A program made the translations under genes and the position numbers. Positions 51,462-58,870 of a stretch of 64,000 nt of DNA are shown piece by piece; the first letter of the stretch is position 1; each line of letters starts with the position of its first letter. Under the pieces are notes generated by a model, which worked only from the letters and a program-made list of their open reading frames with translations, did not search any database and was not told where the DNA came from. The DNA lies in contig NZ_RCUW01000010.1 in the NCBI RefSeq assembly GCF_003667525.1, positions 33,052 through 97,051 on the forward strand, in the 5' to 3' direction. The stretch is from Mycetocola_B reblochoni (lineage in GTDB: Bacteria > Actinomycetota > Actinomycetes > Actinomycetales > Microbacteriaceae).

Positions 51462-52664
51462 TCAGGGTGCGCCGAAGCGGAGCGGGTCGACGAAGTCGGT
51501 TCGCAGGACCTGCTCCTCGTCCAGCACCGCCCGCGCGAGGACCTCGCCGATCGCGGGCGCGTGCTTGAACGCGTGGCCGCTGTCGCCCCCGCCGACGACG
51601 AGCCGCGGCCCCACGCGGCCAAGCAGGAACTGCCCGTCGGGGGTGCGGGTGATCATGCACGGCTGGACCCGGCTCGGGGTCGGGTCGAGGCCGGGCAGCA
51701 CCCGGGAGACGACGGCGCTGAGCTCCGCCGTCTCCGCCGGGCTGACGCCCCGATCGAGCTCGTCGGCGCGGATCCGCGGGTGGTCGACGCCGATGTCGCC
51801 GAGGCCGACCTTGACGTCCTCGCCCTCGCGCGCGCCGTGCGACCACACGATCGTGGAGTCGGGCAGCTGCCGGATGAACACCGGGTAGTCGGCGATACCG
51901 AACCCTTCCCCCTGCCGTGGCGCAAACCAGGTCAGCGGCGACCGGATCGGGTCGAGCGGCAGCGAGGGCACCAGGGTGTCCAGCCAGGCGCCCGCCGTCA
52001 CCACGGCCTGGCGCGCGCGCAGCCGACCGGCGCCGGTCGTGACGGTGACGCCGTCCTTGTCGACGTCGACGGAGCGAACCCGCGTTCCGGTGACCAGCCG
52101 TGCCCCGGCGGCGGTCGCCGCCTCGAGCGCCGCGGACAGGTACTGCTCGGGGTCGGCGACGCCCGCATTCGGGTCGAGCACGGCGACGTCGGTGTCGAGC
52201 ACCCCGGCCTGCTGCGGGTAGCGGCGACGGAGCTCGTCCGCGTCGATGACCTCGACGTCGATGCCGGCCGCCCTGGCGGCCTCCCGGCTCCCAGCGACGA
52301 CCTGGCTGTCCGGCGCGCCGACGAAGACGCCGCCCGTCTCGGTCAGGATGCGACGTCCGGTTCTCGCCTCCAGCTCGCGGAACAGCTCCCGCGCGGCGAG
52401 GGCGTAGCCGGCGAGCGCCGGGTGTTCGAGGCACGCGACGCGGAACAGCCGGGTGAGCCCGTGCGTCGAACCGAGCGGGTGCGGCGGGGCGAACTGGTCG
52501 ACGCCGATGACGGACACCCCGCGCTCGGCCAGCCGCCAGGCGGTCGCCGCGCCCATCGCCCCGAGGCCGACGACGATGACGTCCGCGTCGACGCCTCCTC
52601 TGCGGGGGCGGGTCGGCGTGGCGGGGTGGGCGGTGTCGGGGGCCAGGGGGCTGGAGTCGGTCAC
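51462..52664 (-). CDS. FAD-dependent N-methylamino-acid oxidase (SolA/monomeric sarcosine oxidase family)
   Basis: A 400-residue amine oxidase. The FAD-binding motif VIVVGLGAMGAATAWRLAERG is near residue 30 and the covalent-flavin Cys appears to be Cys336 in QPCMITRTPDGQF, aligned with the MSOX attachment site; GGGDSGHAFKHAPAIG follows. Likely substrates are N-methyl-L-tryptophan or sarcosine, giving an aldehyde and H2O2. A ~25-residue hydrophilic N-terminal extension is unusual. GTG 52664 lies six bases behind TACGCT. Confidence 0.88.
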   Translation of the reverse strand: MTDSSPLAPDTAHPATPTRPRRGGVDADVIVVGLGAMGAATAWRLAERGVSVIGVDQFAPPHPLGSTHGLTRLFRVACLEHPALAGYALAARELFRELEARTGRRILTETGGVFVGAPDSQVVAGSREAARAAGIDVEVIDADELRRRYPQQAGVLDTDVAVLDPNAGVADPEQYLSAALEAATAAGARLVTGTRVRSVDVDKDGVTVTTGAGRLRARQAVVTAGAWLDTLVPSLPLDPIRSPLTWFAPRQGEGFGIADYPVFIRQLPDSTIVWSHGAREGEDVKVGLGDIGVDHPRIRADELDRGVSPAETAELSAVVSRVLPGLDPTPSRVQPCMITRTPDGQFLLGRVGPRLVVGGGDSGHAFKHAPAIGEVLARAVLDEEQVLRTDFVDPLRFGAP

Positions 52665-52670
52665 CCTTCA

Positions 52671-52676
52671 AGCGTA
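52671..52676 (-). promoter_or_regulatory. -10 box of the leaderless amine oxidase gene
   Basis: TACGCT, six bases before the GTG at 52664. Confidence 0.5.
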
Positions 52677-52771
52677 GGCCCGTCGGCCCCGCCCCCTCAT
52701 CTCCTTCTCCGCGCTTCCGCGTTCGGCGAGGGGACGGCATGATCGGAGTGATGCCGACCCCAGGAGCAGCG

Positions 52772-53347
52772 ATGACCGACAGCCCCCGACCCGTACGCCG
52801 CCGCACCGGCCGAACGCCGCTGGCCACGCGGGTCCTGCTCAGCTGCGCGGCGATCGGCGTGGCCGCCGGGGTCGTCCTCGCCCCCTTCACGGTGTGGGGC
52901 ACGCTGATGTCGACGACCGTTCCGCTGGCGTACATGGCGCTGACGGGCGTCTGGCTGCTCGGCCCGATCGTCGCACTCGACCTGCTCCGCCTGCCGGGGA
53001 CCGCGCTGATGACCTGCGTCGTCGTCGGCCTCATCCAGATGCCGTTCGGCGGGGCGGGGTCCATCGTCACCATGGTCATGATCGGGGCCGCCGTCGAGCT
53101 GCCGTTCCTGCTCACCCGGTATCGCGTGTGGGCGTGGTGGCTGTTCTCGCTCACCACGGCGGTGTTCCTTGCCCTGTACGCGTGGGCGGTGTTCGGCTAC
53201 TTCTCCATGTCGGCGACCGCTCCGGTCGTTCAGTTCGCGTTCTGGGCCCTGGCGATTCTCAGCGGTCAGGCCGCGGCGGCGCTCGGCCTCGTCGTGTCTG
53301 CCCGACTGCGCAGGGCGGGCGTCGGGAGCGGGTCGCCGACCGGCTGA
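52772..53347 (+). CDS. ECF-type transporter S component (YkoE-like)
   Basis: A 191-residue membrane protein with about five to six helices and the small, Gly/Ala-rich, loop-poor layout of ECF S components; the WGTLMSTTVPLAYMALTGVW stretch recalls YkoE-type thiamine-precursor binders. No ECF ATPase or T component gene is adjacent, so a shared module is implied. ATG 52772 is chosen over 52739 because AGGAGC (52762-52767) stands five bases before it. Confidence 0.6.
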   Translation: MTDSPRPVRRRTGRTPLATRVLLSCAAIGVAAGVVLAPFTVWGTLMSTTVPLAYMALTGVWLLGPIVALDLLRLPGTALMTCVVVGLIQMPFGGAGSIVTMVMIGAAVELPFLLTRYRVWAWWLFSLTTAVFLALYAWAVFGYFSMSATAPVVQFAFWALAILSGQAAAALGLVVSARLRRAGVGSGSPTG

Positions 53348-53524
53348 GCCGGCGCGGCGACGCCCCCGGCATCGGGCTCGGCGACCTGCCGCGGGTCGTG
53401 CACGAGGCGCGCGGGTGGCACGCGGGCGACGCGCGGACGGACGGTGCTCGGCCACCGTGCCGTGCCAGGGGTATCGTGGCGGTCGGCGCAGATGCTCAGC
53501 ACGAGCCGCGTCGGGGAGGACGGC

Positions 53525-53692
53525 ATGGAGATCATCGGATGGGCGGCGTTGGGCTACCTCGGAACGAACCTGCTCGCGCTGCTCGCCATCGGCGGTGTCG
53601 TCGCGATCGGGGTGCGCTCCGCCCCGCGCTTTCGTTCGGCTCGCGTCGGGAGGGACAACGCCGTCGGTCCCGAGCACGACGACGGGCGCTGA
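53525..53692 (+). CDS. Small single-helix membrane protein
   Basis: A 55-residue ORF beginning MEIIGWAALGYLGTNLLALL, with one hydrophobic helix (residues ~5-27) and a charged tail. The ATG follows a strong GGGGAGG (53513-53519) at a good distance, which supports translation. No family recognised. Confidence 0.6.
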   Translation: MEIIGWAALGYLGTNLLALLAIGGVVAIGVRSAPRFRSARVGRDNAVGPEHDDGR

Positions 53693-53808
53693 CCGCCGCC
53701 GCGTCCACCGCGGCCACGATCGTCACCCGGCTTTCTCTGCGCGGCACGGGCTATGTTGGTCTCCGTCGGCGACCGGGCCGGCAGCATGAATACGCAGGGA
53801 GAACCACA

Positions 53809-54339
53809 GTGACGACGAGCAGGACCCTCCGGCCGACTTCCACGACGACGGGCCGCGCGGGGGCCGTGCTCGCCGCCCTCGCCCTCGCCGTGACGCTGAG
53901 CGGCTGCACCCCCGCGGCGTCGACGACCGACACCGGCAGCGCCGCGTCCGCTCCGACGGCCACCCTCACCCCGAGCGCCTCGCCCTCCCCCACGTCCGGC
54001 TCGGAGGCGAGCATCGACCGCGCCCTCCTGCTCGACCACGTGGCGCAGGAGCGCAGCTGCGACGGCGGCTCGCTCACCCTTGACGACGCTCCCGAGGGCG
54101 AGGTCCTGCGCGTCACCGGTCACTGCGACGAGATCGTCGTCCCGATGCGTGGCACGGTGCTCGTCGCCGACGACGTCGCCGAGCTCCGCGTCGAGAGCCA
54201 CGACGTGCTCGTGTCGACGACCGCGCTCGGCGCGGCGGAGCTCCAGGGCGACGACATCGTCGTCGGCTGGTCCGAGGGAGACGCCCCCGAGGTCACGGAC
54301 GAGGGCTCCGGCAACGTCGTGCTCGCCGAGCAGGGCTAG
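53809..54339 (+). CDS. DUF3060-domain lipoprotein
   Basis: A 176-residue secreted lipoprotein: signal peptide with lipobox TLSGCTP, a Ser/Thr/Pro linker (~40 residues), then a DUF3060 beta-rich domain (CDGGSLTLDDAPEGEVLRVTGHC and repeats alike, given in part). The GTG at 53809 has AGGGAG seven bases upstream. Its stop shares CTAG (54336-54339) with the convergent carrier gene. Function unknown. Confidence 0.8.
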   Translation: MTTSRTLRPTSTTTGRAGAVLAALALAVTLSGCTPAASTTDTGSAASAPTATLTPSASPSPTSGSEASIDRALLLDHVAQERSCDGGSLTLDDAPEGEVLRVTGHCDEIVVPMRGTVLVADDVAELRVESHDVLVSTTALGAAELQGDDIVVGWSEGDAPEVTDEGSGNVVLAEQG

Positions 54340-55397
54340 GCGCCGGGGTCTCCCGTCCCGTTTTCGGCGTTCCGTGCCGGGACCGTGCGCGCGGGCACCA
54401 GGACGGGGACGAGCCGGACGAGCACGACCATGGCGACCAGCTCGACGAGGGTCTGCGTGACCACGACCAGCGGAACGATGCCCGCACCGACGGGGATGGC
54501 GAGGGCAAGCGGGAGGACGACGAGGGAGTTGCGCGTCACCCCGCTGAACACGATCGCGCGCGTGGGCGCCGGCCGCAGCCCCGCGATGCGGCCGGCGACG
54601 ATGCCGAGCGGCAGCATCAGCAACACGAAGACCACGAACACCGGCACGACGATGAGCAGCTCCCCCGCCCGGTCGCCGATGCCCCGGAGCTGTGAGGCGA
54701 CGACCGCGAGCAGGACGAGCATCATCAGAGGGACCATCGCCCCCTCCGTCGTGCGCCCCACGACCGCCGCTGTGCGGGCGACCGTGGGGGCACCCCGCAC
54801 CGCCGCGAGCAGTTGGACGCTCACCGCTGCACCGAGCGGCAGCAGGATGAGCACGACGAAGGCGTGCACGAACGGCCCCGGATCGACCGTGCCGCCGACG
54901 GCAGGTCCGGCCACGAGCAGCAGCACGGGCGGGATGAGCAGGGTCTGCGCCACCATGAGGACCGGCGCGACGGCGAGCAGACGATCGGCTGCGCCCCCCG
55001 CGATCCGGCAGAAGGCGATCACGTAGTCGACGCACGGCGCGAGGAGCACGAGCACGGCACCGACGAGCAGCCCCGGCTCCGCCGCGATCGGACGGGTGAT
55101 GAGGAGGACGACGACGGGAACAGCGACGACGTTCACGGCCAGGACCGTGACGAGGAAGCGCACGTCGCGGAGCGAGGCACCGATGGTCCGGAACGGTACC
55201 GTCAGGAAGGTCGCGAACAGCAGCAACGCGATCGCGGGCTCCACGACCGCCGCGAGCCCGTCCGCCGCCGGGACCAGCCAGCCGAGCAGCGCCCCCGCGC
55301 CCAACGCGCCCAGGTAGAGCGCCACCTGGTGCGATTCCAGCCAGCGCACTGCGCGTGGTTGCCGGTGTGCGGGGGCAGCGCCCGTCACGGGCGTCAT
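54336..55397 (-). CDS. BASS/ACR3-superfamily carrier (bile acid:sodium symporter-like, possible arsenite permease)
   Basis: A 353-residue membrane protein with ten helices. LAPCVDYVIAFCRIAGGAADRLL in helix 4-5 (given in part) resembles the conserved Cys-containing segment of ACR3 arsenite permeases, and the later TRNSLVVLPLALAIP matches the superfamily's second cross-over motif. No arsR or arsC gene is nearby, so arsenite transport is only a suggestion. Its ATG (55397) overlaps the stop of a seven-codon upstream ORF by four bases. Confidence 0.75.
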   Translation of the reverse strand: MTPVTGAAPAHRQPRAVRWLESHQVALYLGALGAGALLGWLVPAADGLAAVVEPAIALLLFATFLTVPFRTIGASLRDVRFLVTVLAVNVVAVPVVVLLITRPIAAEPGLLVGAVLVLLAPCVDYVIAFCRIAGGAADRLLAVAPVLMVAQTLLIPPVLLLVAGPAVGGTVDPGPFVHAFVVLILLPLGAAVSVQLLAAVRGAPTVARTAAVVGRTTEGAMVPLMMLVLLAVVASQLRGIGDRAGELLIVVPVFVVFVLLMLPLGIVAGRIAGLRPAPTRAIVFSGVTRNSLVVLPLALAIPVGAGIVPLVVVTQTLVELVAMVVLVRLVPVLVPARTVPARNAENGTGDPGA

Positions 55398-55417
55398 GCG
55401 GCCGTCGTCTCTGTCAT
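55394..55417 (-). CDS. Seven-codon leaderless upstream ORF coupled to the BASS/ACR3 carrier gene
   Basis: MTETTAA then TGA. The ATG at 55417 lies eight bases behind TACGCT (55426-55431), and the TGA (55396-55394) overlaps the carrier's ATG as ATGA. Translation of the carrier probably depends on re-initiation after this peptide. Confidence 0.55.
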   Translation of the reverse strand: MTETTAA

Positions 55418-55425
55418 CTCGGCCG

Positions 55426-55431
55426 AGCGTA
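55426..55431 (-). promoter_or_regulatory. -10 box of the upstream ORF/carrier transcript
   Basis: TACGCT on the minus strand, eight bases before the upstream ORF. Confidence 0.45.
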
Positions 55432-55541
55432 GCGCGACACCGGCGCCTGCCCCCCGTTCGCGGGCGATTCGCGCGTCGCCACGCCGTGACGCGGCGCCGG
55501 GCGATCGCGACGGTGCCACACTGAGCGCACCAATCATCTGT

Positions 55542-55572
55542 GTGCCCGGCCGCGTCCTACGCGGCCGGGCAC
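55542..55572 (+). promoter_or_regulatory. Perfect hairpin in the 5' leader of the repeat surface protein gene
   Basis: A 14-bp perfect stem (55542-55555 with 55559-55572) with the tight loop CCT lies 20 bp before the start codon, just ahead of a GAGG ribosome-binding site. It may be an attenuator or an mRNA-protecting structure. Confidence 0.65.
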
Positions 55573-55592
55573 CTCATTCCCGAGGATCCCCC

Positions 55593-57107
55593 ATGGCACA
55601 ATCCCCCTCCGGCGTCGAGACGGTCAGGGCCGCGAGACGGCACCGTCGAGCACCCCTCACCGGCGGCGCGGTCGTCGCAGCGCTCATCGTTTCCGGCCTG
55701 GTCGTCACCCCGGCCGAGGCACGCACGACCGCACCGGCGACGCCAGGCGCGTCGAGCAGCGTCTCGTCCGGCCCCGTCTCCGGCTCGTCCGTGTCGCCGA
55801 CGCTCGTCGCGCAGTCGGTCACGGCCGATGGCACCGTCCCCGCGGACGGCCCGATCTCCGTCACCACGTCGATCACGGTCGCGCACGCCCCCGAGGGTTT
55901 CGCGCCGACCGTGACGCTTCGACGAGAGGGAAGCACGGCGACCGTTGCCCCGGCGACGCTGACGTGGCAGAGCTCGGCCGGCGAGCAGAGCACCTGGAGC
56001 GCGGTGAGCACCGTCGGGCGGGATGCCAGGCCCGGGATCTGGACCGCGGTGCTGTCGTCGCTCGACGGTCTCGACACGACGCCGGTCGTCCTCGGCAGCA
56101 TCGTCCTCGCCGACGGGGTACTCATCGCCCCGACGGCGACGCTGAGCGGGACGAGCCGTGTGGGCTCCTCCCTCACGGCTGGGCCGGGAAAGTGGAAGGA
56201 CGGCACGAGCCTCGGTTATCAGTGGCTGCGCAACGGTTCCGCCATCGCCGGAGCGACCGGGGGCCGTTACACGCTCGTCGCCGCCGACGCCGGCGCACGG
56301 ATCAGCGTCCGGGTGACGGGCTCGCTCGCGGGCTACACGTCCTCGTCCAGCACCTCCGCCTCGACGTCGCCGATCGAGCGTCTGACCCTCACGGCGGCAA
56401 CGCCGAAGCTCAAGGGCAAGACCACCGTCGGCTCCACCATCTCCAGCACACCCGGCACCTGGACCAGCGGAACCACCCTCAAATACCAGTGGAAACGCGA
56501 CGGCGCCGCCATCACGAACGCCACAGGCAAAAGCTACAAACTCACCCCCGCCGACGCCGGAAAACGCATCACCCTCACCATCACCGGCAGCAAGAACGGC
56601 TACACCACCACCCACAAAACCTCCGCCAAAACAGCGAAGATCACCAAGCTGACCCTCACGGCGGCAACGCCGAAGCTCAAGGGCAAGACCACCGTCGGCT
56701 CCACCATCTCCAGCACACCCGGCACCTGGACCAGCGGAACCACCCTCAAATACCAGTGGAAACGCGACGGCGCCGCCATCACGAACGCCACAGGCAAAAG
56801 CTACAAACTCACCCCCGCCGACGCCGGAAAACGCATCACCCTCACCATCACCGGCAGCAAGAACGGCTACACCACCACCCACAAAACCTCCGCCAAAACA
56901 GCGAAGATCAGCCGGCCGGCTCCGCCGAGCCGCACCGGCCCGAACTCGTGGGGAGAGTGCCCGTCGTACGCCCCGATCAAGGGAAACGCGAGCTCGATGA
57001 TCTACCACGTCCCCGGCGGTAGCTACTACGACCGCACCAATCCGGAAGAGTGCTTCTCCACCCGGGCGGCGGCGGAGAGGGCAGGCTACCGCGCCTCGAA
57101 GCGCTGA
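55593..57107 (+). CDS. Secreted surface protein with three Ig-like repeats and a C-terminal sunset domain
   Basis: A 504-residue exported protein: basic N-terminus, signal peptide (residues ~18-45, ending AEA), a Ser/Thr/Pro-rich stretch, an Ig-like domain, then three ~89-residue repeats (first diverged, second and third identical; pattern GSTISSTPGTW, YQWKRDG, YKLTPADAGKRI) common in Microbacteriaceae surface proteins, and a C-terminal sunset domain with CPSYAPIKGNASSMIYHVPGG and Cys near the end (PEECFSTRAAAERAGY). No sortase motif is present. Probably wall-associated; ligand unknown. Confidence 0.85.
   Translation: MAQSPSGVETVRAARRHRRAPLTGGAVVAALIVSGLVVTPAEARTTAPATPGASSSVSSGPVSGSSVSPTLVAQSVTADGTVPADGPISVTTSITVAHAPEGFAPTVTLRREGSTATVAPATLTWQSSAGEQSTWSAVSTVGRDARPGIWTAVLSSLDGLDTTPVVLGSIVLADGVLIAPTATLSGTSRVGSSLTAGPGKWKDGTSLGYQWLRNGSAIAGATGGRYTLVAADAGARISVRVTGSLAGYTSSSSTSASTSPIERLTLTAATPKLKGKTTVGSTISSTPGTWTSGTTLKYQWKRDGAAITNATGKSYKLTPADAGKRITLTITGSKNGYTTTHKTSAKTAKITKLTLTAATPKLKGKTTVGSTISSTPGTWTSGTTLKYQWKRDGAAITNATGKSYKLTPADAGKRITLTITGSKNGYTTTHKTSAKTAKISRPAPPSRTGPNSWGECPSYAPIKGNASSMIYHVPGGSYYDRTNPEECFSTRAAAERAGYRASKR
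56382..56915 (+). repeat. Two identical 267-bp tandem repeats
   Basis: Units 56382-56648 and 56649-56915 are identical over about 262 bp and encode the second and third Ig-like repeats. Their codons use AAA and ACA far more than the diverged first repeat (56134-56381), pointing to a recent duplication of an imported or optimised unit. Confidence 0.9.
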
Positions 57108-57125
57108 GAACGCGACCTGCACGAA

Positions 57126-57173
57126 ACGGACGGCGCCCCCGCCGGTGAGACCACCAGCGGAGGCGCCGTCCGT
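57126..57173. terminator. Bidirectional terminator after the surface protein gene
   Basis: Perfect 12-bp outer arms (57126-57137 with 57162-57173) enclose a further CCGC/GCGG and GGT/ACC stem. It can serve both the surface protein gene and the small gene at 57191-57322. Confidence 0.85.
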
Positions 57174-57190
57174 CGATGCGGGCCGGGCGT

Positions 57191-57322
57191 TTAGAAGTCC
57201 CAGTACTCGTCGCCACCCGCATGATTCCGGGGATTCTCGGCAGTTATGGAGTTGTCGTGCCCCCAGCGTGCCACTGTGAAATGGGCCTCACGTCCACCGT
57301 TGTCCCGCGGCGGACGGGTCAC
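57191..57322 (-). CDS. Leaderless 43-residue small protein ending EYWDF
   Basis: An open frame from GTG 57322 to TAA at 57191 encodes a hydrophilic 43-residue protein starting MTRPPRDNGGREAHFTVARW and ending HAGGDEYWDF. A promoter with -35 TTGCCG (57351-57356), 17-bp spacer and -10 TAGGCT (57328-57333) is placed so that transcription begins at the GTG, and a terminator lies directly downstream. No family recognised. Not a membrane protein; rich in Asn, Gly, Arg and aromatic residues at the end. Confidence 0.6.
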   Translation of the reverse strand: MTRPPRDNGGREAHFTVARWGHDNSITAENPRNHAGGDEYWDF

Positions 57323-57327
57323 GTCTT

Positions 57328-57356
57328 AGCCTAATCTCGCGCCGCTCAGACGGCAA
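57328..57356 (-). promoter_or_regulatory. Promoter of the 43-residue gene
   Basis: -35 TTGCCG and -10 TAGGCT with a 17-bp spacer; GTG five bases after the -10. Confidence 0.6.
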
Positions 57357-57450
57357 TAGGGCCAGGTTCACGCTGGCGCATGTACCCATTCCGCGAGCGC
57401 GATCCGCCACAGCTACAATTTACGACTCGACCGAACGGACTGTTGCCATT

Positions 57451-58149
57451 TCATGCGGGCTCACCCATTCCACCCGGGAAAGGACCCGCGACGAAAGCCA
57501 GAAACCGAAGCCCCACATCCGAGATCCGATGCCCCCCTTCAATTGCGCTGGAAAACATCGTCATATGGCCACCACCTCGTGTAAAGATCGGACGCTCCTC
57601 AACAAGGCCCCGAGCCTGAAGATCGGCAACGTAGAGGGTGACCTCGGCGCCTTCACTAACGATGGCGCCGAGAGAGTCAAGCGCGATGTACTCGCCACCG
57701 GCATCCGAGAACTTGCGAAGAACTCGGACGTGCGTGTCAGTAAGTTCATCGATGCAGCGCATGAACACCAGTCGGAGGTCCGTATCTACTGCCGCGTCCA
57801 ACCCAATATTGAAGAGCGCATTCTGTAGCGACCTGTGCTTCTCCTGCGATGCCGTCGTCGTCGCTACTCTGGCAGCCTTGACCGCAGCTTCGTAGAATTC
57901 CGGCGCGGCAGCGAGTTCCTCCGCGGATAGGCCATCTACCTTGTCTGCAAGCATATTGACAACCTCGGCCAGCTCGCTCAAATATCCATTGAGGCGTTGC
58001 TGCTCCTGTTGGGCAAAGGTCTTTTGGAAACCTATCGAGAGCCAGCCACCAACGACTGGCACTAAATTGAGCGCACCAGCGATCGCGACTTCAGCGACGT
58101 CTCTTCCACCCGTCTCATCCATCGGGGGCGGTGGGACTAACTCACTCAT
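57451..58149 (-). CDS. Protein of unknown function downstream of a subtilase remnant
   Basis: A 232-residue protein not assigned to a family. A Pro-rich N-terminus leads to a hydrophobic Gly-containing segment GALNLVPVVGGWLSIGFQKTF (in part) that could insert into membranes, then a helical region (LSELAEVVNMLADKVDGL, AAVKAARVATTT) and a C-terminal winged-helix-like part (LGAIVSEGAEVTLYVADLQARGLVEE, in part). ATG 58149 follows GGAGG at 7-8 bases. It begins 40 bp after the truncated S8 peptidase gene on the same strand, so the two were probably one operon. Lower G+C than the flanks. Confidence 0.55.
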   Translation of the reverse strand: MSELVPPPPMDETGGRDVAEVAIAGALNLVPVVGGWLSIGFQKTFAQQEQQRLNGYLSELAEVVNMLADKVDGLSAEELAAAPEFYEAAVKAARVATTTASQEKHRSLQNALFNIGLDAAVDTDLRLVFMRCIDELTDTHVRVLRKFSDAGGEYIALDSLGAIVSEGAEVTLYVADLQARGLVEERPIFTRGGGHMTMFSSAIEGGHRISDVGLRFLAFVAGPFPGGMGEPA

Positions 58150-58189
58150 GGAACTACCTCCTGCTAACCACTCGGCAGACCATCGCGGC

Positions 58190-58870
58190 CTAAGCGACCG
58201 GGATGGACGTCCTGATGGGAACGTGCAGTTGCGTTGCAATTGGCGTGTAGAGGTCTACGCCCTGTTCCTTGGTCTGAAGCGAAAGGAGAAGCGCGTAGCG
58301 GACCGGCAAATCCCGCCGGTCCTTGCGACCATTATTCTTCCACCAACCACCAACCGGGTAGATTGCCACGTTATTACAGTGCGCCAGCTCTGCCCCAGTG
58401 CCAGTCCACTCGTCCTGGTGCAAGGATCCCAAGTGCCGCCCGCGTTCTCCGAGGAACCAGCGGTCCGACTCACTTGATCGCGAACCGCCTTCCTCATTCT
58501 GCGCCTCGCGATTGACGCGCTGGAGGAACTCTGCCTGGTTCTCCGTCCTGCCTTGAAGATCAAACCGTAATCCATGCGAGGCGTACGCGTACTTGTTGCG
58601 CCAGCCACGACGTGAGGCGGATGGCTCGATGAAATACGACAACGTTACACGAAGGCGCACTTCCGCAGAGCCCAGGTCGCGAAGGATATCTTCTGGCCAC
58701 GGCAAAGGATGGAGACGGAAGTTCCTCATCGAATACTTGTCACCACTGAATGGGGCGAAGCTGTCTTGCGTAATCAGAGTCACGGCTCCGCGCGCCGAGT
58801 TCAGCACCGCGTCTTCAGAAGGCACACCCCACCCGAATTGACGCAACAGAGTTTGACGTGCCCCTTTGCC
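58190..58870 (-). pseudogene. 3' remnant of an S8 (subtilisin-like) peptidase gene, truncated by the ISL3 element
   Basis: The last ~227 residues of a large subtilase: RQFGWGVPSEDAVLNSA, FSGDKYSMRNFRLHPLPWP, LRVTLSYFIEPSASRRGW, LGSLHQDEWTGTGAEL, VGGWWKNNGRKDRRDLPVRY. This tail is characteristic of bacterial S8 peptidases often found beside an AAA ATPase gene. The catalytic Asp/His/Ser part should lie upstream but is replaced at 58871 by the left end of the insertion sequence. It is therefore non-functional here unless the missing part is joined elsewhere. Confidence 0.75.

Noticed and set aside
55900..57000. CRISPR-like repeats at the surface protein gene
   Set aside because: The repeat is a coding 267-bp tandem unit without spacers; no short regularly spaced repeats occur in the window.
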